NCBI GenBank assembly: GCA_963724365.1
Contig: CAVRUR010000015.1
Location: 16,379-80,378, forward strand
Source: JALORV01 sp963724365
GTDB lineage: Bacteria; Pseudomonadota; Gammaproteobacteria; Burkholderiales; Burkholderiaceae_F
DNA length: 64,000 nt
Direction: 5' to 3'
Shown here piece by piece: positions 19,860 to 29,338 of this stretch (position 1 is the first letter of the stretch; each line of letters opens with the position of its first letter). Both the position numbers and the translations under genes were made by a program. The notes beneath the pieces were generated by a model. It worked only from the letters and a program-made list of their open reading frames with translations. It was not told the origin of the DNA and did no database searches.

Positions 19860-21083
19860 ATGCTCGACATCGTCCTTGCCGTCGTGATGTTCACCGGAGT
19901 GGTGCTGCTGCTGGTGGGCATCCTGCTCGGCGCACGCAGCAAGCTCGTCGCGGCCGGCGAGATGTCGATCGTCGTGAACGAAGACACCTCCAAGACGCTG
20001 AAGGTCGCCGCCGGCAGCACGCTGCTGGGTGCACTCGCCGACAACAAGATCTTCATTCCCTCGGCCTGCGGCGGCAAGGGCGCGTGCGGCGTATGCGAGG
20101 TGGTGGTGAAGGAGGGCGGCGGTGACCTGCTGCCGACCGAGACCGGATTCATCACGCCGGGGGAGGCACGTCGCGGCTGTCGGCTGGCCTGCCAGGTGAA
20201 GGTCAAGGGCGACATGCGCATCGAGGTCGCGCCAGAGATCTTCAGCGTGCGCAAGTGGAACTGCCGCGTCGTCTCGAACCGCAACGTCGCGACATTCATC
20301 AAGGAGTTGAAGCTCGAATTGCCGGCAGGCGATGAAGTGCCGTTCCGCGCGGGTGGCTACGTGCAGCTCGAGTGCCCGTCGCATGCAATCGAGTTCAAGA
20401 CATTCGACATCGAGTCCGATTTCCGCGAGGCCTGGGACAAGTTCGACCTGTGGCGCTTCCGTTCGGTCTGCAGCGAGCCGGTCACGCGGGCCTATTCGAT
20501 GGCGAACTATCCGCTGGAAAAGGGCATGCTGCTGTTCACGATCCGCATTGCGTTTCCGCCGGAGTACCGTCTGGACATCCCGCCCGGCATCATGAGTTCA
20601 TGGGTGTTCAACCTGAAGCCGGGCGATGAAGTGACGGTTTCGGGTCCTTTCGGTGAGTTCTTCGCACGCGATACAAAGGCCGAGATGTGCTTTGTCGGCG
20701 GTGGCGCCGGGATGGCGCCGATGCGATCGCACATCTTCGACCAGCTGCTGCGCCTGCATTCGAAGCGCAAGATGACCTACTGGTACGGTGCCCGCAGCAT
20801 GCGCGAGGCCTTCTACGTTGACGAGTTCGACAGGCTGGCGGCGGAGAACCCGAACTTCACCTGGCACCTGGCGCTGTCGGAGCCGCTGCCCGAAGACAAC
20901 TGGACCGGCCCGACCGGCTTCATCCACAACGTGCTCTACGACCGCTACCTGAAGGACCATCCCGCGCCCGAGGATGTCGAGTACTACATGTGCGGCCCGG
21001 GACCGATGACCAAGGCGGTCATTGCAATGCTGCTGAATCTGGGCGTGGATCGCGAGAACATCATGCTCGACGACTTCGGTTGA
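19860..21083 (+). CDS. nqrF: Na+-translocating NADH-quinone reductase subunit F (FAD, 2Fe-2S)
   Basis: A 407-residue subunit that takes electrons from NADH. An N-terminal helix anchors it, followed by a plant-type ferredoxin domain with ligands C70, C76, C79 and C111 (ACGGKGACGVC and LAC), then a ferredoxin-NADP-reductase-like FAD/NADH domain with the FAD motif RAYSMANYP, the nucleotide motif FVGGGAGMAPMRSH and a C-terminal CGPGPM. Length is normal. A CBS-domain gene follows after 16 bp. Confidence 0.95.
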   Translation: MLDIVLAVVMFTGVVLLLVGILLGARSKLVAAGEMSIVVNEDTSKTLKVAAGSTLLGALADNKIFIPSACGGKGACGVCEVVVKEGGGDLLPTETGFITPGEARRGCRLACQVKVKGDMRIEVAPEIFSVRKWNCRVVSNRNVATFIKELKLELPAGDEVPFRAGGYVQLECPSHAIEFKTFDIESDFREAWDKFDLWRFRSVCSEPVTRAYSMANYPLEKGMLLFTIRIAFPPEYRLDIPPGIMSSWVFNLKPGDEVTVSGPFGEFFARDTKAEMCFVGGGAGMAPMRSHIFDQLLRLHSKRKMTYWYGARSMREAFYVDEFDRLAAENPNFTWHLALSEPLPEDNWTGPTGFIHNVLYDRYLKDHPAPEDVEYYMCGPGPMTKAVIAMLLNLGVDRENIMLDDFG

Positions 21084-21099
21084 TTGAGCGGAGGAGGAG

Positions 21100-21555
21100 A
21101 TGATGCTGCAGCAGACGGTTGAAGAGGTCGTGCGCAACAAGGCCAGTGACGAGCTGGTCTCGGTCCCGGCCTCGTCCACGGTTGCCGAAGCGGTCAGTGT
21201 GATGGCCGCGCGCCACGTCGGTGCGGTGCTGATCAAGACCGAGGACGGTCTGGTCGGTGGCATCTTTACCGAAAGGGACGTGCTGGTGCGGGTTGTCAAC
21301 GCCGGGCTCGATCCGAAGTCGACGCCGGTCTCGTTGGTGATGACGCGTGACGTGCGCTTCGTCACGCCAGGCACGACAGTCGAGGCAGCGATGAGCCTGA
21401 TGCACATGAACCGGCACCGTCACCTGCTGGTGATCGACGGCCCGCGGGTCTTCGGCCTGATTTCGATCGGCGACCTCGTGCGTCAGATCATTGAACGCGG
21501 CGAGGGACGGTTCGAGGCGGCAGTACGGGAAACAACGGCGCGCATTGACCGATGA
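21100..21555 (+). CDS. Two-CBS-domain protein in the nqr operon
   Basis: A 151-residue soluble protein made of two CBS domains (about 10-65 and 75-135), a fold that usually binds adenine nucleotides and senses energy state. Motifs GGIFTERDVLVRVV and FGLISIGDLVRQII mark the ends of each domain. It lies between nqrF and apbE and overlaps apbE's upstream frame, so it is almost surely co-transcribed with nqr. CBS genes are not a standard part of nqr operons; a role in tuning Nqr activity or its maturation is a guess. Confidence 0.85.
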   Translation: MMLQQTVEEVVRNKASDELVSVPASSTVAEAVSVMAARHVGAVLIKTEDGLVGGIFTERDVLVRVVNAGLDPKSTPVSLVMTRDVRFVTPGTTVEAAMSLMHMNRHRHLLVIDGPRVFGLISIGDLVRQIIERGEGRFEAAVRETTARIDR

Positions 21556-21578
21556 GCGTGCAGCAGGGAGACCACAAC

Positions 21579-22631
21579 ATGGATACGATCCTTTCGCTCC
21601 GCCGCCGCGGCCTCGTTCTGGGCGCCTTCGGCGCACTCGCGCTGGCGGGTTGCGGCCGTCAGCCATCGACAAACAGGACATCGGGTTATCTGCAGTTCAG
21701 CGGCTCGACGATGGGATCGACCTACACCGTGAAGCTGGGTGCGGCGGGTCAGGACGCGGCTGGGCTGAGTGCCCTGGTGCAGGCGACCCTGGACGACATC
21801 GAAGGGCGCATGTCGCTGTTCCGCGACGACTCGGAACTGGCGGCCTTCAATCGCGCCGGCGCCGGCGCTCCAATCGCAATGACGGACGGTTTTGCAGCCG
21901 TACTGGCGGCCGCGGTCGACGTCAGTCATTGGTCCGGTGGTGCATTCGATGTCACCGTCGCGCCTCTCGTAGAAACCTGGGGCTTTGGCACGCGCAAGAC
22001 CCGAACTGTGCCTACAGCCACGGCGCTGGCCGACGAACGCCGCCGGGTCGACTGGCACAGTCTCGTGCTCGACAAGTCGAAGCGCAGTGTGACCAAGCGC
22101 CATGCCGGGCTGCAGGTCGACCTGGGTGGTATCGCCAAGGGCTATGGGGTCGACCGCGTCGCGGCTGCTCTCGACGCGCGCGGCGTGGAGCACTACATGA
22201 TCGAGGCCGGTGGCGAGTTGCGCACGCGCGGCGTCAATGCCGTCGGCGAACCGTGGCGCATCGGCATCGAGGAGCCCGATGCGATGCCACAGCGCGCCCG
22301 CTGGGCCGTGCCGTTGTCAGGTCGGGCCATGGCAACCTCGGGTGACTATCGCAACTACTTCATCCAGGACGGCCGGCGCTATTCGCACGAGATCGACCCG
22401 GCGACCGGGGCGCCGATCCAACATCGGCTCTGTTCCGTGACGGTCGTGGCCGACGACTGCATGAATGCCGATGCCCTCGCGACGGCGCTGATCGTGCTCG
22501 GCCCCGATAAGGGCAAGGCGCTCGCCGAGCGAAGCATGATTGCCGCGCAGTTCATCGAGCGCGGACCGAATGGTGCGTTGACAGATTCCATGACCACGGC
22601 CTTCGCGACGCTCGCCGCCACGCGCACATGA
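21579..22631 (+). CDS. apbE: FAD:protein FMN transferase, lipoprotein
   Basis: A protein of about 350 residues that attaches FMN to Thr in the SGAT motifs of NqrB and NqrC. It starts with a lipoprotein signal whose lipobox LAGC ends at Cys25, placing it in the periplasm on a membrane. Family motifs include STMGSTYTVKL, VDLGGIAKGYGVDR and the metal-site segment DDCMNADALATALIVLG. The ATG at 21,579 is preferred because AGGGAG lies 9 bases upstream and it starts the signal peptide; an ATG at 21,552 overlapping the CBS gene is the alternative. Confidence 0.93.
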   Translation: MDTILSLRRRGLVLGAFGALALAGCGRQPSTNRTSGYLQFSGSTMGSTYTVKLGAAGQDAAGLSALVQATLDDIEGRMSLFRDDSELAAFNRAGAGAPIAMTDGFAAVLAAAVDVSHWSGGAFDVTVAPLVETWGFGTRKTRTVPTATALADERRRVDWHSLVLDKSKRSVTKRHAGLQVDLGGIAKGYGVDRVAAALDARGVEHYMIEAGGELRTRGVNAVGEPWRIGIEEPDAMPQRARWAVPLSGRAMATSGDYRNYFIQDGRRYSHEIDPATGAPIQHRLCSVTVVADDCMNADALATALIVLGPDKGKALAERSMIAAQFIERGPNGALTDSMTTAFATLAATRT

Positions 22632-22828
22632 TCGGCTCCGGGGCGTTCTGGCTGATCCTCGTCGCCGCCATTGCCCTGATCGGGCTCGCGGTACTCGGCA
22701 TGGCCATCGGCGTGATGTCGACCGGGCGCTGCCTGCGCGGCTCCTGTGGTGGCAATGAAGTGCGGCTTGCCGATGGTCGCTCGCTCAGCTGCGCGGCCTG
22801 CCCCAACCGCAAGCGGCCGCACGCCTGA
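22628..22828 (+). CDS. nqrM: Na+-NQR maturation protein NqrM
   Basis: A 66-residue protein with one N-terminal membrane helix and a short tail holding four cysteines: CLRGSC and CAACP. This is the NqrM (DUF539) pattern; the protein is required for assembling functional Nqr, probably by delivering the iron bound between NqrD and NqrE. It overlaps apbE by ATGA, completing an nqrABCDEF-cbs-apbE-nqrM operon. Confidence 0.92.
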   Translation: MIGSGAFWLILVAAIALIGLAVLGMAIGVMSTGRCLRGSCGGNEVRLADGRSLSCAACPNRKRPHA

Positions 22829-22915
22829 CTTGGCGCGGTGACTAAAGCGCTGACGCGGCCCGACAGGGCTTCAGTGCAAACGAAGACGATCCCCATCATG
22901 TTCGGCTAGGCAGGC

Positions 22916-24664
22916 TCAGCGCTCGGGCGTCTTCCCAATCGTTTCCGGGGCGCGCATGAAATCGAAGTCCGCACCCCGATCGGCCTGCATCACGGTTTGC
23001 AGGAAGAGCCTGTGGTAGCCACGCTCGGCGGTCGGCTCGATGACCGGGCTCTCGCGCGCCCGCCGCGCCAGTTCGTCGTCCGGCACCAGCAGCGCGATCT
23101 CGCGGTTCTTCACACTGAGGCGGATGCGATCGCCGTTGCGCACGTAGGCAAGCGGCCCGCCGACCGCCGCCTCCGGCGTGACGTGCAGGACGATCGTGCC
23201 GAACGCCGTGCCGCTCATGCGGCCGTCGGAGATCCGCATCATGTCCTTCACGCCGGCGCGCGCCAGCTTGCGCGGAATCGGCAGGTAGCCGGCCTCCGGC
23301 ATGCTCGCGCCTTTCGGGCCAATGTTCTTCAGCACGAGCACGTCGTGCGCGGCGACGTCGAGATCATCGCGGTCGATGCGCGCCGTTAGGTCCTCGACAT
23401 TCTCGAACACCACCGCGCGGCCCTCGTGTTCCATCAGCGCCGCGTCCGCCGCCGACTGCTTGATGATGGCGCCACCGGGGGCGAGGTTGCCCTTCAGCAC
23501 TGCCAAGCCGCCCTGCGGGTAGATCGGGTTCGCAAGGCTGCGCACTACGTCCTGCGCGAAGCGCGGGCCGGCGTGCTCCAGTTCTTCGCCGAGCGTTCGT
23601 CCGGTGACCGTCATCGCCTCGAGGCGCAGCAGCGGCTTCAGCTCGCGCAACAGCGTCGTCATGCCGCCCGCCTTGTGAAAGTCCTCCATGTAGTGACGGC
23701 CAGACGGCTTCAGGTCCAGCAGCACCGGCGTCGCGCGGCCCATGCGGTCGAGCGCGTCCAAGTCGATATCGATGCCCACACGGCCAGCGATGGCGGCCAG
23801 ATGCACGAGGCCGTTGGTGCTGCCGCCGATGGCGAGCAGCACGCGCAGCGCGTTCTCGAACGCGGCCGGCGTCAGGATCCTGTCGATCGTCAGCTTGTCG
23901 CGGGCGATCTGCACCGCTAGCGTGCCGGTCCGTTCGGCGACACGGATGCGATCAGCGGTGACAGCCGGCGGTGACGCACCGCCCGGCACGGTCATGCCGA
24001 GCGCTTCGGCGATGCACGCCATCGTGCTCGCGGTGCCCATCACCGAGCACGTGCCGACGCTGGCGACGAGCTGGTCGTTGACGTCGGCGGTTTCATCGGC
24101 GCCGATCTCGCCGGCTCGGAACCGGCCCCAGTAGCGCCGGCAGTCGGTGCACGCGCCGACGCGTTCGCCGCGGTGGGCCCCGGTGAGCATCGCGCCGGTC
24201 ACGAGCTGGATCGTCGGGATGTTTGCCGAGGCGGCGCCCATCAACTGCGCCGGCACCGTCTTGTCGCAGCCACCGATCAGCACCACCGCATCCATCGGCT
24301 GTGCCCGGATCATCTCTTCGGTGTCGATCGACATCAGGTTGCGCAGGTGCATGCTGGTCGGCGCCGCGAAGCTCTCGTGGATCGAGATCGTCGGGAACGC
24401 GATCGGCAGACCGCCCGCCAGCATCACGCCGCGCTTCAGCGCGTCGATCAGTTGCGGCGTATTGCCATGACACGGGTTGTAGTCGCTGCCCGTGTTTGCG
24501 ATGGCCACCACCGGACGGTCGAGGGCGTCATCGGAGTAGCCGGCACCCTTGATGAATGCCTTGCGCAGGAAGAGCGAGAAGTCCTGGTCGCCGTAGCTGG
24601 TCAGACCCTTGCGCATGCCGGTGGGCGGCGTGGGCGTCGGGTCGTCCTTCTGTTCACCGTTCAT
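22916..24664 (-). CDS. IlvD/Edd family dehydratase, probably for a sugar acid
   Basis: A 582-residue Fe-S dehydratase. The three cluster cysteines are seen as C65 (NPCHGN), C133 (GGCDKT) and C206 (GTCSVMGTAST). The family contains dihydroxy-acid dehydratase, phosphogluconate dehydratase and several aldonate dehydratases. Its place after a TRAP system and a mandelate-racemase-type enzyme argues for a sugar-acid substrate rather than a valine pathway role, but this is inferred from context. It is the last gene of a minus-strand operon, 91 bp after the TRAP fusion gene. Confidence 0.85.
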   Translation of the reverse strand: MNGEQKDDPTPTPPTGMRKGLTSYGDQDFSLFLRKAFIKGAGYSDDALDRPVVAIANTGSDYNPCHGNTPQLIDALKRGVMLAGGLPIAFPTISIHESFAAPTSMHLRNLMSIDTEEMIRAQPMDAVVLIGGCDKTVPAQLMGAASANIPTIQLVTGAMLTGAHRGERVGACTDCRRYWGRFRAGEIGADETADVNDQLVASVGTCSVMGTASTMACIAEALGMTVPGGASPPAVTADRIRVAERTGTLAVQIARDKLTIDRILTPAAFENALRVLLAIGGSTNGLVHLAAIAGRVGIDIDLDALDRMGRATPVLLDLKPSGRHYMEDFHKAGGMTTLLRELKPLLRLEAMTVTGRTLGEELEHAGPRFAQDVVRSLANPIYPQGGLAVLKGNLAPGGAIIKQSAADAALMEHEGRAVVFENVEDLTARIDRDDLDVAAHDVLVLKNIGPKGASMPEAGYLPIPRKLARAGVKDMMRISDGRMSGTAFGTIVLHVTPEAAVGGPLAYVRNGDRIRLSVKNREIALLVPDDELARRARESPVIEPTAERGYHRLFLQTVMQADRGADFDFMRAPETIGKTPER

Positions 24665-24755
24665 GAGCGGACACCGTGTCGATGACAGGATAGCGATGCT
24701 GCCAGGTCCGCGGTCGGACGGTTAGGCGGCCCGCCCGCCGGGACCCGCTCCAGCG

Positions 24756-26868
24756 TCAACGCGGCATTGGCTGCCCGACCTTCTTCCGTACCGTCTGAGA
24801 CACGACGACGACCGCGAGCAGCGCAACGCCGATGTAGTCGAACAGCGCCTTCGGATACACGAGCGCGAGGCCGGCCGCGATCAGCAGCCAGCGCTCGATC
24901 ACGCGTCGTCTTCCTGAACAGCCAGTTCTGCATCGCGCCCGCGAGCGCGGCGATGCCGATCATCGCGGTGACGCAGACGACCGCGATGTCGAACCAGTTG
25001 GCATCCGCGAGCTTCTTGAACGATCCCATCAGCAGCAGCCCGAGCCCGGCCGGATCGAGCACGAACATGAATGGCACCAGGAAGGCGGGCATCGTGTACT
25101 TCCACGACTGCAGGGTCGTCTTGTACGGATCGCCACCGGTGATCGCCGCGGCGGCGAAGGGTGACAGTGCCGTCGGCGGCGACACTTCCGACAGCACGGC
25201 GTAATAGAAGATGAACATGTGCGCGGCGAAATTGGCCACACCCAGTGCGATCAGCGCAGGGGCCGCGATGACGGCGCAGATGATGTAACTCGCCGTCACC
25301 GGCACCGCGAGGCCGACGATCCAGACGATCAGCGAAGTGAAGATGGCCGTCAGCAGCAGCTTGATGTCGTGCAGCAGGCCGGGCGTGGCTGCGGCCCCGA
25401 CGGCGACCAGCGCGTCGTAGATGCCGCGGCTGCCGCCGTCGGCGTACTGCAGCACGATCGAGCTGAACTTCAGGCCCAGTCCGGTGAGCGTCACCACGCC
25501 GACGATCAGCCCGGCGGCGGCGCATGTGGCCGCGACGGCCAGCACGCCGACCGAACCCGCCTCGAGCGCCTTCACGAGCCCGGAGTTCCACAGGCCGCGA
25601 GCCACTGGCGCCCGGCCCTTCAGCACCTCATACGGGATAAGCGCGCAATCGACGTGCAGAAAGCTGAAGATCACTGCGCTGATCGTCGTCCAGAACACGG
25701 CGGTCGTCGGCGAGAAGCCGATGAGCATGAACACGACGATCGCGATCAGCGACAGGAAGTGGAACCAGTACTGGCGCATCAGCGCGGTGACAGTCGCGTG
25801 CTGTTCGATGACGACCGCCGGCATGCCGAACTTGCGTGCGTCGATCTCCACCATCAGTAACAACGCAAAGTAGTACAGCAGCGTCGGCACGGTCGCCATC
25901 AGGATGACGTCGAGGTACGAGATGTTCAGGAACTGCGCGATCAGGAACGCCGCGGCGCCGAGCACCGGCGGTGACAGGATCGCGCCGAGGCCGCCGGCGG
26001 CGAGCAGGCCGCCGGCCGCGTTGCGGCCATAGCCCGCCTTCACGAGCATCGGATACGCCACGGTGCCGAGCGTCACCGTGGTCGCCACTCCGCTGCCCGA
26101 CGGCCCCCCGAGCAGGAACGACGCCAGCACGATCGTGCGGCCGGCGCCGGTGGGCTTGCCGCCCATCGCCGCGAAGGAGAAGTCGATGAAGAACTTGCCG
26201 GCGCCCGAAAACTGCAGCACCGCGCCGTAGATCGTGAACAGGATGATCAGCGACGACGACACGTCGACGGGTATGCCGAAGATGCCTTCGAGCGTCATGT
26301 ACATGTGCCCGACGATGCGGCTCACGTCCATGCCGTAGTGCGTCCACGGCGCGGGCAGCCAGCGGCCGACCATCGCGTAGGCGAGGAAAGCGAGACAGAT
26401 CGCCGGCATGATCCAGCCGGCCGTGCGGCGCACTGCCTCCAGCACCAGCACGATCAGCACGATGCCGAACACTTCGTCCCAGACGTTCGGAGCGATCGCG
26501 CGTTCGAGGAAGTCGTCGCCGCCGGCCAGCATGTAGCCGATGACCACGAGCGCGGCCAATGAAGCGAGCCAGTCCCACCAGCGCACGCGGTGCCGAAAGC
26601 GACGCGCGACCGGATACAGCAGGAAGCACAGGAAAAGCACGAACGCGACGTGAATGCCGCGCAACACGTGCGTCGGCATGATGCCGTAGGCGGCATACAG
26701 GTGGAACAGCGACATGATCACCGCGACCGCGGTGACGAACGTGCCCAGCTTGCCGCCCAGCTTGTTGAGCGGCCCTTCTTCCTGCTCGACGAACTCCTCG
26801 GCCTTCTGCAACGCCTCCGCCGAGACGATCGCCGCGTCGTCGTTCGGCTGCCGGCCGGTGTCGACCAT
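24756..26868 (-). CDS. TRAP transporter 4TM/12TM fusion permease (frameshifted near 3' end)
   Basis: A large membrane protein joining the small and large TRAP permease parts, the form that works with TAXI-type binding proteins. The core carries LGGPSGSGVATTVTLGT and GGLGAILSPPVLGAAAF, typical of the large subunit. The main frame turns to nonsense after WLFRKTT near 24,905; one base shift there restores a C-terminal helix pair (ERWLLIAAGLALVYPKALF) and a stop at 24,756-24,758, the normal ending. I therefore place the gene end there and suspect a sequence error. It lies directly downstream of the TAXI gene. Confidence 0.85.
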
Positions 26869-26919
26869 GTGCGCCGGTGCGCGGCCTTGGCGGCCGCGCT
26901 CTCCTTTTTCTTCAGCCGA

Positions 26920-27883
26920 TCAGTCGAGCTTGATGCCCTTCTCGGCGAAGTACTTCTTCGCTCCCGGGTGGTAGGGGATCACAGCCGCGCCGGCGGTCTG
27001 GTTCTTCAGGTCGAAGTTCTTGGCCTCGGCGTGCACGCGAACCAGGTCCTCCTTGCGATCGAACAGCGTCTTGACGATGTCGTAGGCGAGCTTGTCGCTC
27101 ATGTTCGTGTCGGCAACGAGCACGTTCCAGACGGTGACGATCTGAGCCGTCGTCTCCTGGCCGGGATAGGTCTTCGCCGGGATCGTGTCCTTGACGTACA
27201 GCGGGCCGTACTTCTTGACCATCGCATCGAGCGCATCGCTGTGATCGACCAGCTTCAGCTTGATGCCCGGCGTGGCGCCGAGATCCGTCACGGCCGCCGT
27301 CGGCAGTCCGCCGACCCAGAAGAACGCGTCGAGCTTCTTGTCCTTGATCGCCTCGGCCGATTTGCCGGGATCCAGCCGCTCGCGAATGATGTCCTTCTCG
27401 GGATCGATGCCGTACGCCTCGAGCACGCGGATACGCCATGATCTGCGTCGCGCTGTTGGGCGCTCCGGTCGACACGCGCTTGCCCTTCAGATCACTCACC
27501 TTGTTGATGCCGCTGCCCTCGACCGTCACGATGTGCATGCGGTTGGGGTAGAGCACCATCAGTGCGCGCACGTCGACTTTCCGGTCCTGGAACTTGCCCT
27601 GGCCCTTGAATGCATCCCAGCCGGCATCGGCCATCGACAGGGCGATGTCGGCGCGGCGCTGCTGGATCAGCAGCAGGTTCGCCATCGAGCCGTCCGTCGT
27701 GCCGGCGGTGGCATTGAGTCCCGGGACGTTCTTGGTCAGGACATCCGCAATCGCTCCACCGATGGGGTAATACACGCCCGTGGTCGGGCCGGTGGCCACG
27801 AAGATGTTCTGGGTCTGCGCGCTCGCAAGCGGCGAGAGGATCGCGCCCGCACTCAAAATCAAACCGATCAGAAACCTTCGCAT
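26920..27883 (-). CDS. TAXI-family TRAP substrate-binding protein (one frameshift)
   Basis: A periplasmic binding protein of about 320 residues with signal peptide MRRFLIGLILSAGAILSPL. The TAXI hallmark TGPTTGVYYPIGGAIADVL near residue 32 and GKRVSTGAPNSATQIMAY are in the first frame. Near 27,430 the frame shifts, and removing one C restores VLEAYGIDPEKDI and the remainder to the stop at 26,920. Both halves match the family without loss, so an error is more likely than a dead gene. It pairs with the fusion permease 51 bp downstream. Confidence 0.85.
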
Positions 27884-27940
27884 CTCTTCGTCTCCTTGGC
27901 TGTCGTTTTATCTCACTGCCTGAACGCGTTTTCAAGCACT

Positions 27941-29080
27941 CTAGCGGACCGTGATCCACGGTTCCTGCGGATTCAGCGCATAGCGCTGCACCGCCTTTTC
28001 GTCGAAGTCGTAGCCGAGTCCCGGGCCGGTCGGCAGCAGCAGCGAACCGTCGCGGTGTTCGAGCTGCGTGTCGATCAGCCGGCGGAAATTGAGCACCTGG
28101 TCGTCGGGGAAAAATTCGACGAAGCGCGCGTTGGGCGTGGATGCGACGAGGTGCACATGCAGGTCGTGGAACCAGTGCGGGCTCACGGTCACTCCGTAGC
28201 TCGACGCCGTCGCCGCGATGCGCCGGAATTCGGAAATGCCGCCGCAGACGGCGGCGTCGGTCTGCAGGATCTCGGCGGCGCCCTTGTCGAGCAGTTCCTT
28301 GAAGTACCAGCGTCCATAGCCGATCTCGCCGGTGGCCACGGTGGTCGTGACCGAGCGCGCCAGCCGCGCATGCAGGTCGATGTCGTCCGGGCTGAACGGT
28401 TCCTCGATCCAGTAGGGATCGTAGGGCTCGTAGCGGTTCATGTACGCCATCGCCGTCGGCAGGTCGCGCCACGCGTTGTTGGCGTCGAGCATCAGCAGCA
28501 CGTCGTCGCCGACGGCTTCACGCGCCGCCGCCATGCGTGCTTCTTCCTCTGCCGGCGACAGTCGCCCGACCTTGATCTTCACGGCCTGGAATCCGGACTT
28601 CACGTACGACGCGAGTTCCTCGCCGAGCATCTCCGGCGTCTTGCCGTCGAGGTAGTAGCCGCCGCTCGCGTAAGCGGGGACCTTGTCGGTGACCACGGCG
28701 CCCAGATACGCATAGAGAGGCAGGCCGGCGGTGCGGGCATTCAGGTCCCACAGTGCCGTGTCGAGGATGCTCAGCGCCCGCATGGCGGTGCCGGCGCGGC
28801 CGTGCAGCAGCGATTCGGAATACAGCTCCTGCCACAGGCCCTCGACCCGCAGCGACTCCTGGCCGATCAGCTTCGGCGCCAGGAGCTCCGCCACCACGGT
28901 TTGTGCAACGCGGCCGCCGGCGCTGCCGACGTAGCAGAAGCCGATTCCGGCCTGGCCCCCATCCGAACGGACCCTGACGAGGCAGTAGTCGCGCGCAGTC
29001 ACGGTACGGGTGGCGAAGGACGTCACCACGTCGAGCGGAACGCGGGCCACGCACACCGACACTTCCTTGATCCTGCTCAC
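27941..29080 (-). CDS. Mandelate racemase/muconate-lactonizing enzyme family protein
   Basis: A 379-residue enolase-superfamily enzyme. Catalytic and metal residues can be placed: KxK in FQAVKIKVG, metal ligands Asp in MLDANNAW, Glu in WIEEPF and Glu in ATGEIGYG, Asp in QTDAAVCGGIS and His in SPHWFHDLHVH. The KxK plus Asp-His pair is the mandelate-racemase subgroup, whose members often dehydrate acid sugars. The GTG at 29,080 was chosen for its GAGGAG ribosome site; a longer frame upstream lacks one. It heads the operon with the TAXI-TRAP system and the IlvD-type dehydratase. Confidence 0.85.
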   Translation of the reverse strand: MSRIKEVSVCVARVPLDVVTSFATRTVTARDYCLVRVRSDGGQAGIGFCYVGSAGGRVAQTVVAELLAPKLIGQESLRVEGLWQELYSESLLHGRAGTAMRALSILDTALWDLNARTAGLPLYAYLGAVVTDKVPAYASGGYYLDGKTPEMLGEELASYVKSGFQAVKIKVGRLSPAEEEARMAAAREAVGDDVLLMLDANNAWRDLPTAMAYMNRYEPYDPYWIEEPFSPDDIDLHARLARSVTTTVATGEIGYGRWYFKELLDKGAAEILQTDAAVCGGISEFRRIAATASSYGVTVSPHWFHDLHVHLVASTPNARFVEFFPDDQVLNFRRLIDTQLEHRDGSLLLPTGPGLGYDFDEKAVQRYALNPQEPWITVR

Positions 29081-29113
29081 TCGCGAACTCCTCGCGCAGC
29101 CACGCAAACGGGG

Positions 29114-29134
29114 CGGCATATCGGCGATATACCG
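29114..29134. promoter_or_regulatory. 21-bp near-perfect palindrome, candidate operator
   Basis: The 21-bp element reads CGGCATATCG-G-CGATATACCG, with a single mismatched pair (positions 4 and 18). It ends 33 bp before the start codon of the enolase-family gene that heads the minus-strand catabolic operon. Size and position fit a repressor site such as those of GntR or LacI families, but no regulator gene is nearby in this window. Confidence 0.55.
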
Positions 29135-29338
29135 TGCTCGATCACGGGGCGCAAGCAATGTCGTTTCGGTGCGTCCTCGCCCGCTTGAACGACTTGCCAG
29201 CCTGATCACAGCCGAGGAGACAGGCATGCGACTTGCGATACGGGCGGGCGTGGCTGTGCCAACCTCGGAGCAAGCGCGCAGCTCGGCGAATTCTCGTCTG
29301 CAGGCGCAGGCGGCGCGTCCTGCGGACCTAGCGCCCGC

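Noticed and set aside
24661..24758. Extension of the TRAP fusion protein into the ilvD-type gene start
   Set aside because: The extended tail is Arg-rich nonsense caused by a frameshift; the restored frame stops at 24,756-24,758.
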